The position numbers and the translations under genes were made by a program. DNA of 8,349 nt. Origin: JBGPBY01 sp041481485. GTDB taxonomy: Bacteria > Acidobacteriota > Terriglobia > 20CM-2-55-15. Below are positions 1 through 5,623 of this stretch, in pieces (position 1 is the first letter of the stretch; each line of letters begins with the position of its first letter). The stretch covers positions 1 to 8,349 of the forward strand of contig JBGPBY010000329.1 in assembly GCA_041481485.1 (NCBI GenBank), in the 5' to 3' direction. The notes below the pieces were generated by a model. The model did not search any database and was not told where the DNA came from. It was given only the letters and a program-made list of their open reading frames with translations.

Positions 1-289
1 CATCGGAACCACCGGCGCTATCCGCGAGCCATAGTCCTCTCCGCCTCGCGTTTCCAATGATGTCGGCGGCCAGATTTTGCGAGAATGCTGCCATCGGGAT
101 CCAGTAGCTGGATTGTCGGTATCCCGGTAACTGAGACTTTCGATTCAGGAAGTCCCGGCACAGAGACGGGTTGCCGGTAATACAGAGAAGTGCTTCGCCC
201 GGTCGGTAAATACTACGCAACAGCGTATTTGTCTGCCAAAACTGGGGCCGAAACGGCTCACGTTCGTGGATATAAACAGTCACAGGCAT
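1..289 (-). CDS. Possible partial protein of unknown function, cut by the left edge
   Basis: An ATG at 287-289 on the minus strand opens a frame that stays open for 96 codons to the window edge, so only the N-terminal part is visible. The peptide begins MPVTVYIHEREPF and is moderately rich in Arg, Leu, Trp and Tyr. I recognise no domain and no signal peptide. It lies 58 bases downstream of the secreted-protein gene at 348-935 on the same strand and could be cotranscribed with it. No convincing ribosome binding site precedes the ATG. About 60% of its third codon positions are G or C, slightly more than in the competing minus frame at 18-212. That competing frame contains a thioredoxin-like stretch (GIPTIQLLDPDGSIL) but has two in-frame stops upstream. 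The call rests on frame length and position only. Confidence 0.33.
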   Translation of the reverse strand, partial: MPVTVYIHEREPFRPQFWQTNTLLRSIYRPGEALLCITGNPSLCRDFLNRKSQLPGYRQSSYWIPMAAFSQNLAADIIGNARRRGLWLADSAGGSD

Positions 290-347
290 TATGGAAGATG
301 AAAGCCTCACGACTATAAACGAAATGGGATCGGCGACCTCAGCTGCA

Positions 348-935
348 CTAGCGCGGAACCGAATTGTGTTCAACTTCGTCTGGACGGACAGATGCTTTCT
401 TAAATTCAATGCCCTGCCGATACACGTCGATAAGACAGGCTACCGTCTTCCGTGTGGTGAGTCGGCACCGGAACACCGGATTCGCATCGCCGCCGAAATC
501 GAACGGGAAGCTGAGACTGCTCGCACGGTCTGGCTTCATTGTTCGTGTTTGAACGCCGGTTCCAATAAAGTGCGTTTCCAGTGAGTAGCCATTTGCGAGT
601 ATTACTTGCTCGTATAACCTTGCACCTCTCTTTAATCCAGAACAGTCGAGCGACTTCTCATAGTCGGCGATAAAGTTGCTGATGGAGATCCATGTCCCCG
701 TCATCTCAGAGGGCGAAGGAATTCGACCCTCGTTGAACGCCTTTGTCAGTTCTGTTAGAGATTTCGGTTGATCAGGACAAGGAGCGTTTTGCGGAATTGA
801 GTGAACCGGGACTTCGTCGGGGCGCTGTCTTTCGGTTCCAGTGAACTCTGCGACGGCAAAGATGAACGCAAAAAGGCAGCATGTCGTGACTCTCAAAAAC
901 CGACGAGATGGTTGTCCGGTAGGGGAGACTATCAT
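348..935 (-). CDS. Secreted protein of unknown function, 195 residues
   Basis: I do not recognise the family. The start is well supported: a purine-rich GGAGAGGA site lies 8 bases before the ATG at 933-935. The N-terminus has an export signal, with basic residues Arg11, Arg12 and Arg15 and a hydrophobic core at about residues 17-29 (CLFAFIFAVA), so the product is probably periplasmic, outer-membrane-facing or secreted. The presumed mature part has four cysteines (53, 98, 157, 167) that could form two disulfides in the periplasm. A Gly-Thr-Trp at 80-82 followed by alternating hydrophobic residues resembles the first strand of lipocalin-like barrels, but this is only a resemblance. The C-terminus is charged and probably disordered. 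A purine-poor spacer of 241 bases separates it from the divergent methyltransferase gene, so the two probably have separate promoters there. Confidence 0.8.
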   Translation of the reverse strand: MIVSPTGQPSRRFLRVTTCCLFAFIFAVAEFTGTERQRPDEVPVHSIPQNAPCPDQPKSLTELTKAFNEGRIPSPSEMTGTWISISNFIADYEKSLDCSGLKRGARLYEQVILANGYSLETHFIGTGVQTRTMKPDRASSLSFPFDFGGDANPVFRCRLTTRKTVACLIDVYRQGIEFKKASVRPDEVEHNSVPR

Positions 936-1032
936 TGCGTGCGTCCTCTCCGAGTATTCGAATCAGCATAACAAATGTAAGAATTCCGGGAAAGGAATCG
1001 GCTTATGGGATGTGTAGTCGGTAATCCGTACA

Positions 1033-1045
1033 AGTGAATTTCACT
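1033..1045. repeat. Short perfect palindrome, possible operator
   Basis: AGTGAA-T-TTCACT is a perfect inverted repeat with 6-base arms and one central base. It lies in the space between the divergent genes starting at 935 and 1177, about 100 bases upstream of the former and 130 upstream of the latter. The size suits a dimeric repressor site, but no regulator gene is nearby and a palindrome of this length can arise by chance. Confidence 0.2.
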
Positions 1046-1112
1046 CGTTGGGCACGACGTCAATCTTCGGTTTGCCCGGTACGAAACCAAGTTCGTCGAG
1101 ACCCGCGGCCAT
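1041..1112 (-). other. Possible 23-codon reading frame or gene-end remnant
   Basis: In the intergenic space between two divergent genes, an ATG at 1110-1112 on the minus strand opens a 23-codon frame ending in TGA at 1041-1043. It reads MAAGLDELGFVPGKP followed by KIDVVPNE, which has the composition of the C-terminal end of a folded protein. The same frame is open further upstream into the methyltransferase gene, but that part is antisense to conserved methyltransferase motifs and is not real coding. No ribosome binding site lies at a useful distance from the ATG. It may be the last codons of a decayed gene, a short peptide or chance. Confidence 0.15.
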
Positions 1113-1176
1113 ATATATTGTAGGTGTGGTTAACCGCCTCCTATTCGAAGCGTTGGATACAACAAGAGGATTCTCA

Positions 1177-1767
1177 ATGACGGATCGATCCAATGGATAC
1201 GAAGGTGTCGCTGCCGAGTTTCTGGCAGGGCGAGGCAGCGCGCGGACGCGTTCGAAAGGCATCGGTGTGAAGGCTGTACGAGAATGGGCTCGAACTCTTC
1301 CGCGTGGCGCCGCTGTCCTCGATTTAGGCTGCGGGCCCGGATTTCCCATAACGGAAGTACTGGTTATGGAGGGTCTCAACGTCCAAGCAATGGATGCGTC
1401 GCCTTCCTTCGTTGAGGCGTTTCGACGTAACCTGCCAGGCATACCCGTCGCCTGCGAAGCTGTCGAGGACGCCACATTCTTCGATCGGACGTTCGATGGA
1501 GTCATTGCATGGGGGCTGATGTTCCTGCTCACTGCCGAAGAACAGCGGCGGCTCATTCAGAGAGTCGCTGGCATATTGGTGCCTGGTGGTCGCTTTCTGT
1601 TTACGTCGTGTGCTGAACCATTAGTTTGGAACGATGCGATGACGGGATTGGAGTCACGATCGCTCGGAGCCGTCGAATATCGAAGTCAACTCAAGACAGT
1701 TGGGCTGTCCGTCATTCGTGAGTACGAGGATGAGGGCGAGAACCACTATTTCGATGCGATTCGCTAA
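1177..1767 (+). CDS. Class I SAM-dependent methyltransferase, 196 residues
   Basis: Transfers a methyl group from S-adenosylmethionine to an unidentified acceptor, probably a small molecule, in the cytoplasm. All core motifs of the Rossmann-fold methyltransferases are visible: motif I VLDLGCGPGF at 47-56, the acidic ribose-binding residue Asp73 in VQAMDASP, motif II DGVIAWGLMFLL at 107-118, and the strand after it ILVPGGRFLFTS at 133-144. The ending GENHYFDAIR is typical of a compact subfamily with no extra substrate-recognition domain, which fits the short length. The start is placed at ATG 1177 because AGAGGA lies 6 bases before it. The same frame is open back to a TTG at 1048, but those 43 codons resemble no methyltransferase N-terminus. 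A TATATT box at 1114-1119 might be a -10 element, without a clear -35. It converges on the next gene with 15 bases between and no hairpin terminator. Confidence 0.93.
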   Translation: MTDRSNGYEGVAAEFLAGRGSARTRSKGIGVKAVREWARTLPRGAAVLDLGCGPGFPITEVLVMEGLNVQAMDASPSFVEAFRRNLPGIPVACEAVEDATFFDRTFDGVIAWGLMFLLTAEEQRRLIQRVAGILVPGGRFLFTSCAEPLVWNDAMTGLESRSLGAVEYRSQLKTVGLSVIREYEDEGENHYFDAIR

Positions 1768-1782
1768 TCGCGGAGACCCGGA

Positions 1783-2250
1783 TCAGCGGCCGGGGGCCCG
1801 GAAGTGCAGTGCGAATTCTCCTGAAGCATCGATCTCGAAAGACATCTCCGAGCAGACCGGCTGCTTGTCCTGCAGTTGCCCGATACGAATCGACATCCGG
1901 TATTCCCGATCGTCAGCACGAGCTACAAGCCAGTAGTAGCCCTTCGTCAATCCCTTGAACTCAAAGTTTCCGTTCTTATTGGTTGTCGCTTCTCCCGCGA
2001 CACGGGTGTTTGAACAGCATACCGAATTGCTCGGGGCTTCGTAGGCGACCAGCTTTGCATCTTTGATCGGACTAATCTTTTCGGAGAATTGGCCTGGGAT
2101 GTTCTTATGTGGAATCCGATTGGAGTGCTGGAGTCTTCCACACAACTTCGCCACCAACTCCCACGTCTCAACTTGTGGGTGTGCCGATGAAGACAGAGTC
2201 ACGGAAGCGGAGGCGAGGACAAAGATCAGTATGGCTCGCATTTTCAACAT
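1783..2250 (-). CDS. Secreted carboxypeptidase-regulatory-like domain protein, 155 residues
   Basis: A small exported protein. Residues 1-23 form a signal peptide (Lys3, Arg5, then a hydrophobic run to Ser-Ser-Ala before HPQ). The middle, about residues 62-112, matches the pattern of the prealbumin-like carboxypeptidase regulatory domain: a strand KDAKLVAYEA, then GEATTNKNGNFEFKGLTKG, where an Asn/Asp-Gly turn leads into F-x-F and a Gly-x-Tyr strand. This beta-sandwich is common in secreted proteins of Acidobacteriota and Bacteroidota, where it acts as an adhesive or structural module with no catalytic activity. Four cysteines (37, adjacent 78 and 79, and one in PVCSE near 131) suggest disulfides. 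No ribosome binding site precedes ATG 2250 or the alternative ATG at 2241. A promoter-like pair just upstream predicts an almost leaderless transcript. The specific role is unknown. Confidence 0.85.
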   Translation of the reverse strand: MLKMRAILIFVLASASVTLSSSAHPQVETWELVAKLCGRLQHSNRIPHKNIPGQFSEKISPIKDAKLVAYEAPSNSVCCSNTRVAGEATTNKNGNFEFKGLTKGYYWLVARADDREYRMSIRIGQLQDKQPVCSEMSFEIDASGEFALHFRAPGR

Positions 2251-2260
2251 AATGACTTAG

Positions 2261-2289
2261 ACTGTAGCGAATTCGAACTGTCCGGGCAA
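2261..2289 (-). promoter_or_regulatory. Sigma70-like promoter for the gene at 1783-2250
   Basis: On the minus strand TTGCCC (2284-2289, 4 of 6 to the -35 consensus) and TACAGT (2261-2266, 4 of 6 to the -10 consensus) are separated by exactly 17 bases. Transcription starting about 7 bases after the -10 would begin within a few bases of the ATG at 2250. This fits the absence of a ribosome binding site and suggests a leaderless or very short-leader mRNA. The match is moderate and rests on sequence alone. Confidence 0.3.
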
Positions 2290-2314
2290 TTTTGCTGTGT
2301 CTTCCTGATGCCAA

Positions 2315-2467
2315 ATGCACGGGGTGAAAGCCCAGCACGTCGCGACTGTCCCTGTGCATGGATTCTTTCAGGGCGAAACCGGGTGGCAGGGCGACATTGA
2401 AGTCTTCACCACATGGAGGACTGACTATGCGTGGATCGGATTTGATGGTTATACATTACGTCCATAA
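2315..2467 (+). CDS. Possible 50-residue small protein or truncated gene
   Basis: ATG 2315 opens 50 codons ending in TAA at 2465-2467. The product contains VATVPVHGFFQGETGW, then QGDIEVF, and ends TDYAWIGFDGYTLRP. The protein-like pattern, with four aromatic-rich short strands and a Gly-Glu-Thr-Gly turn, suggests genuine coding rather than chance. From memory it resembles the start of small bacterial proteins reading VPVH-x-x-FQG-x-T-V-W followed by VEVF and a later YAW, but I cannot confirm this. If that is right, the copy here is shortened. No ribosome binding site precedes ATG 2315 or GTG 2324, and a stop at 2306-2308 prevents extension. It lies in the 343-base space 2251-2593 before the ankyrin gene, on the same strand. 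The rest of that space holds the minus-strand promoter described separately and nothing else I can name. Confidence 0.35.
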   Translation: MHGVKAQHVATVPVHGFFQGETGWQGDIEVFTTWRTDYAWIGFDGYTLRP

Positions 2468-2593
2468 TATGAAGCGGGCCGTTGCGTTAGGACTGCGAGG
2501 GCAACGCGTTTGAGCTTCGCCAGTATGTGGGTTAGACGCCACTTCATCGATCCAGGTGGGCCTGCGACCGGAGGGATGGTCCAACCTATCGAG

Positions 2594-3559
2594 ATGCAGA
2601 GAACGCTGCCGATGACACTTCATGACGGCGTTGTGTCTACGACGACCCAGGTCTGGGAAATGCTCTGCGCGAGCCGGTATGGTGATCTGGATCGGGTAAT
2701 GCAACTTATCTCCGAGCAACCGCAGCTGAGCACGTGCCAATACAACTACACTCCCCCGCTACATTTGGCTGTTCGAGAAGGACACTTACCTGTGGTTCGG
2801 GCGCTCGTCGATCAAAAGGCTCTTGATCCCTGGTATAAGTCTTATCCGTTTGGAGACTCGTTTCTCACCATAGCGGAGGATCGCGGTTACGATGAAATCG
2901 TGTCGTTTCTCCGCGAGTCTCTCGCGAACTCTGCGCTGACTCGAAAGTGGCGAGAGACGGGAGACATCGACTATGGACAGGATGAGGGACAGAAGCAATT
3001 CGATCACGCTGTGCACGAGGAAAAACTCGACGACGTCGAACGTCTCCTGGAGGATCGAGCCGAGCTCGCACGCAATGAGATGTCCTCATGGGCCGAAGGC
3101 GTCCTCATGATGCCGTCACGCGGCGAGAACCGTCCGATGCTGGAATTGCTGATCCGTTTCGGTGCAACAGTACCGAATCTCTCAAAGTGGGGACGTTTTT
3201 ACTACTTCAACCACTATGACATCGCGGCGTTTCTGCTGGAAAATGGCATGAGTCCAAGTCACATGAACTGGCACCGCGTGACGCTGCTTCACGACATGGC
3301 TCAGAATGGAGATATTACGAAAGCACAGCTGCTCCTGGATCGGGGGGCCAACATCAACGCGCTAGACGATGAGTATCGGAGTACGCCCCTGGGAATGGCC
3401 GCGCGCTGGGGGAAAAAGGACATGGTCGCCTTTTTGCTTGAGCGAGGAGCCGATCCCAACAGGGCTGGAGCGACCTGGGCCACGCCGTTGGCTTGGGCCC
3501 AGAAGAAAGGCCACTCTATCGTTGCTAACGAACTCATAGCCTCTGGTGCAACCGGTTGA
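2594..3559 (+). CDS. Ankyrin-repeat protein, about 321 residues
   Basis: A cytoplasmic protein (no signal peptide or membrane segment) built from ankyrin repeats, which usually mediate protein-protein contacts; the partner is unknown. Repeat-like units in this numbering: about 20-50 (WEMLCASRYGDLDRVMQLI), 53-84 (TPPLHLAVREGHLPVVRALV), a degenerate unit near 88-106, and a clean C-terminal block of about 100 residues containing TLLHDMAQNGD, LLLDRGANINALDDEYRSTP, LGMAARWGKKDMVAFLLERG and TPLAWAQKKGH. Between the two blocks is a non-repeat segment with GDIDYGQDE and SKWGRFYYFNHYDIAAFLL. I recall this same arrangement in a widespread family of soil Acidobacteriota and Planctomycetes, function unknown. 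The start is uncertain: the frame is open from TTG 2510, with ATGs at 2525, 2576, 2594 and 2612. The homologous part begins at about TLHDGVVSTTT, so 2594 or 2612 is favoured; only a weak AGAGAA precedes 2612. It converges on the peptidase gene 40 bases away. Confidence 0.9.
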   Translation: MQRTLPMTLHDGVVSTTTQVWEMLCASRYGDLDRVMQLISEQPQLSTCQYNYTPPLHLAVREGHLPVVRALVDQKALDPWYKSYPFGDSFLTIAEDRGYDEIVSFLRESLANSALTRKWRETGDIDYGQDEGQKQFDHAVHEEKLDDVERLLEDRAELARNEMSSWAEGVLMMPSRGENRPMLELLIRFGATVPNLSKWGRFYYFNHYDIAAFLLENGMSPSHMNWHRVTLLHDMAQNGDITKAQLLLDRGANINALDDEYRSTPLGMAARWGKKDMVAFLLERGADPNRAGATWATPLAWAQKKGHSIVANELIASGATG

Positions 3560-3599
3560 GGAAGGTGGAAGGGAACCAAAGGGCGGTTAACGCGCGAAT

Positions 3600-5459
3600 T
3601 TATTTTACTTTTGTTCCGAGCCAGCTTTCCCGAAGCGCTCGCTGCGCGGGCGTCATTGCCGTCCCAAGATCCGTGATTTGCAATGCGGGATTGGCTTGAA
3701 GTGTCAGTGTCTTCGTCTCGGTAATTCCATTTCGGCGCTGCAGAACAAGCGCCACCGTTTCACCGGGCCGCTTCTGAGACAGCGCAGTCCAACCCGAGGT
3801 TGTTGCCGGAATTCCATCGATCGAAACGATCACGTCGCCGGAATCGATACCGGCGGCATAGGCCGGAGTGCCAAATGGGACGACTCCTCGAACCGCCAGT
3901 CCACCGTTGTTGCCCTGTTGAATGTTGACTTGGCCCACCCAACCGGCTGCCGCACTCGTGGAGTTCAGTGCATAACCCATCGGCTCAAGCAGTTTTGCGT
4001 AGTCTGCAACGTCGCGGCCTTCAATATATTTGTCGAAGAAGTCATCGGCAAACTTGCGATCGTTGGTCAGATCAGCAAGGCTGTTACGGATATCTTTCAG
4101 CGAGTATGGCTTTGCCACCAGGCCAGGAGCGGCGGGTTCGGGTTTGCCGAACGTTCTCCATAACAGACGCATGTAGTCGTCGAGCGAAAGTCTGCCATTC
4201 GTCTTTTCCCGCAATGACAAGTCCAGCGCCAGCGCAATCGCTGCGCCTTCGGTGTAATAGGAAAGAAATGTCCGATTGGCATCCGTAGGATCGATTGAAG
4301 TTGCTGCATCGCTGAAGGGCCCGTACTCACTCATTTGCACTGCGGAGCGCACGAGCCGTCCCGGAGAGTTGAGGAGTTGAAGCGCATAGTTCGCGGGTGC
4401 CATCTGTCCCAGACCAGCGCGCCGCAACAACAAAGGGCCATAGTATTGAGTGAATCCCTCGCCAAGCCAGAGGCAGCAGGTGATGTTTTCCTTCGTGAAA
4501 TCGAACGGTTCGAGGCCTGCCGGGCGAATCCGCTCAACATTCCAGTTGTGAAAAAACTCGTGTGCGATCGTGCCCAGCGCATTGGTGCGTCCCTGTGGCG
4601 TTTTCAGCGAAGTCCCTGTGCTGGAAATCGAAGTGCTATTGCGATGTTCCATGCCATCGCCGGCCCCCCATTGGACATAATCCAGGAGAAACGTATAGTT
4701 GCCCGGTTCGTATTGTGGAAACTCGCCGAAGACTGCCATCTCTTCCTGAACGAGACGTCGAATCATCCCGGCGAGAGCATCGACGTCCGACTGGGACCCA
4801 TCGGAATGCGCAATGACTCGAAATTCGGCGGGCCTGCCATCGGCATTCGGCAGGGTGAACGTGCTCAACGTGAAGTCCGAGAGCTCCGTCGGACTGTCCA
4901 TGAAATATTGAAGGTTCGGTGCGGTAAAGGTGAACGCATCCGATGTCGGATAGAGCTGTGTTCCGACTTTCCAGTGGGATGCCGGCGGCACGCTGAATGT
5001 CAGCCGAATCGGACGATCGTCGAATCCTGCGGCCCATATGAATGTCGCTGGCATGTTGATGTGCGCGTGGGTCGTGTCGATTCCGAGGTAGGTGCCGTCC
5101 GCCCGATCACCGAAGATCTTGTAGACCAGCCGAACCGTGCCGTCGTGTCCGGATACGTCCCAGGCATCGACATCGGGACGGGCGATGCCCAGTTTGCGAT
5201 TTCTTCCATCAAACGCTTCGACGGAGAAAACGTTCTTCGCGAATTCGTGCGCCGCATACCGGCCGGGAGAAGACCGGCTCATGCGTGCGAGAAGCGGCTT
5301 GGACTGCAGACCGGAAAAAGTCGCCTCTACTTGCAACCAGTGGTGTTCGGGTTCGGGGAAACTCACCTGGTAGACGGTCGCCGGAGGCTGCGCGCGCTGT
5401 GCGCGGACGGGAGCGCCAACAATCAGAAACAGGAAGGAGAGTAGAGCAATATGTTTCAA
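3600..5459 (-). CDS. Secreted M61-family metallopeptidase with C-terminal PDZ domain
   Basis: A zinc aminopeptidase of the M61 (glycyl aminopeptidase) family, probably periplasmic. In the 619-residue form, residues 1-20 are a signal peptide (LKHIALLSFLFLIVGAPVRA before QRAQ). An N-terminal beta domain spans about 28-200. The catalytic domain has GDGMEHRNS at 267-275, the zinc motif HEFFH at 300-304 (His300, Glu301, His304) and the third ligand Glu334 in LWLGEGFTQYY. A PDZ domain follows at about 511-592 (GTPAYAAGIDSGDVIVSIDG). Length and order match bacterial M61 enzymes with a PDZ tail. The frame is open to ATG 5537, but that ATG lies in a palindromic repeat and would put 26 unrelated residues before the signal peptide. 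TTG 5459 is preferred, although no ribosome binding site is visible there. An adjacent Cys pair (328-329) next to the zinc Glu is unusual. The gene is divergent from the one at 5624. Confidence 0.93.
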   Translation of the reverse strand: MKHIALLSFLFLIVGAPVRAQRAQPPATVYQVSFPEPEHHWLQVEATFSGLQSKPLLARMSRSSPGRYAAHEFAKNVFSVEAFDGRNRKLGIARPDVDAWDVSGHDGTVRLVYKIFGDRADGTYLGIDTTHAHINMPATFIWAAGFDDRPIRLTFSVPPASHWKVGTQLYPTSDAFTFTAPNLQYFMDSPTELSDFTLSTFTLPNADGRPAEFRVIAHSDGSQSDVDALAGMIRRLVQEEMAVFGEFPQYEPGNYTFLLDYVQWGAGDGMEHRNSTSISSTGTSLKTPQGRTNALGTIAHEFFHNWNVERIRPAGLEPFDFTKENITCCLWLGEGFTQYYGPLLLRRAGLGQMAPANYALQLLNSPGRLVRSAVQMSEYGPFSDAATSIDPTDANRTFLSYYTEGAAIALALDLSLREKTNGRLSLDDYMRLLWRTFGKPEPAAPGLVAKPYSLKDIRNSLADLTNDRKFADDFFDKYIEGRDVADYAKLLEPMGYALNSTSAAAGWVGQVNIQQGNNGGLAVRGVVPFGTPAYAAGIDSGDVIVSIDGIPATTSGWTALSQKRPGETVALVLQRRNGITETKTLTLQANPALQITDLGTAMTPAQRALRESWLGTKVK

Positions 5460-5508
5460 AGTGCAGAAATCATATGCGCAAGACCGTATCCGGAACCAGC
5501 TTAATGCA

Positions 5509-5566
5509 TGCGATTCTCCACTGTAGGGGCGGTCCATTCGCTCCGCTCATGGACCGCCCCTACAGT
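5509..5566. repeat. Palindromic dispersed repeat, copy 1 (REP/MITE-like)
   Basis: A perfect inverted repeat with 18-base arms: ACTGTAGGGGCGGTCCAT at 5520-5537 and its complement at 5549-5566, separated by an 11-base loop. Similarity to the second copy near 8304 continues 11 bases to the left of the palindrome: positions 5509-5534 match 8293-8318 at 24 of 26 bases. The element sits between the divergent peptidase and LolA-like genes. Transcribed RNA would form a very stable hairpin, which could end transcription, protect an mRNA or bind a protein. Similar GTAGGGGCG palindromes are known to me as dispersed repeats in several phyla. The mobility mechanism is not shown here; no transposase is present. 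Confidence 0.85.
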
Positions 5567-5570
5567 CGCT

Positions 5571-5582
5571 CGATTCGAATCG
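5571..5582. repeat. Short perfect palindrome between divergent genes
   Basis: CGATTCGAATCG is a perfect 12-base palindrome lying just right of the large hairpin and about 40 bases before the GTG start at 5624. It could be an operator for the gene at 5624. A further CGATTC occurs at 5511-5516 on the other side of the hairpin. No regulator is nearby and chance is possible. Confidence 0.25.
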
Positions 5583-5623
5583 CGCCGGAGTAATAGGGAA
5601 TTGAAGGTATCCTCAACCGGAAC

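Noticed and set aside
291..584. A 97-codon plus-strand frame
   Set aside because: It overlaps the minus-strand gene 348-935, which has a good ribosome binding site and signal peptide. The plus frame has neither.
1048..1176. N-terminal extension of the methyltransferase from TTG 1048
   Set aside because: The 43 extra codons have no similarity to the family, and a strong AGAGGA site supports ATG 1177.
1041..1556. A 171-codon minus-strand frame overlapping the methyltransferase
   Set aside because: It is antisense to methyltransferase motifs I to III. Only its last 23 codons, outside that gene, look protein-like, and they are reported separately at low confidence.
2469..2540. attC-like integron site (GTTAGAC at about 2531 with GTTGC/GCAAC arms near 2481-2507)
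   Set aside because: GTTAGAC fits the GTTRRRY core, but no matching RYYYAAC partner or paired inner boxes are found at suitable distance, and no integrase is present.
3560..3599. Bidirectional terminator between the ankyrin and peptidase genes
   Set aside because: Only a 4-base AACC/GGTT pairing is visible, too weak to call a terminator.
4335..5444. A 369-codon open frame on the plus strand
   Set aside because: It lies wholly antisense to the M61 peptidase, whose zinc motif, GMEHR motif and PDZ domain are clear on the minus strand. The plus product shows no domain or signal and has the Arg/Cys-rich look of an antisense shadow.
5591..5607. TAATAG as a -10 box for the gene at 5624
   Set aside because: No -35 element lies at 16-18 bases; the nearest candidate is 11 bases away.
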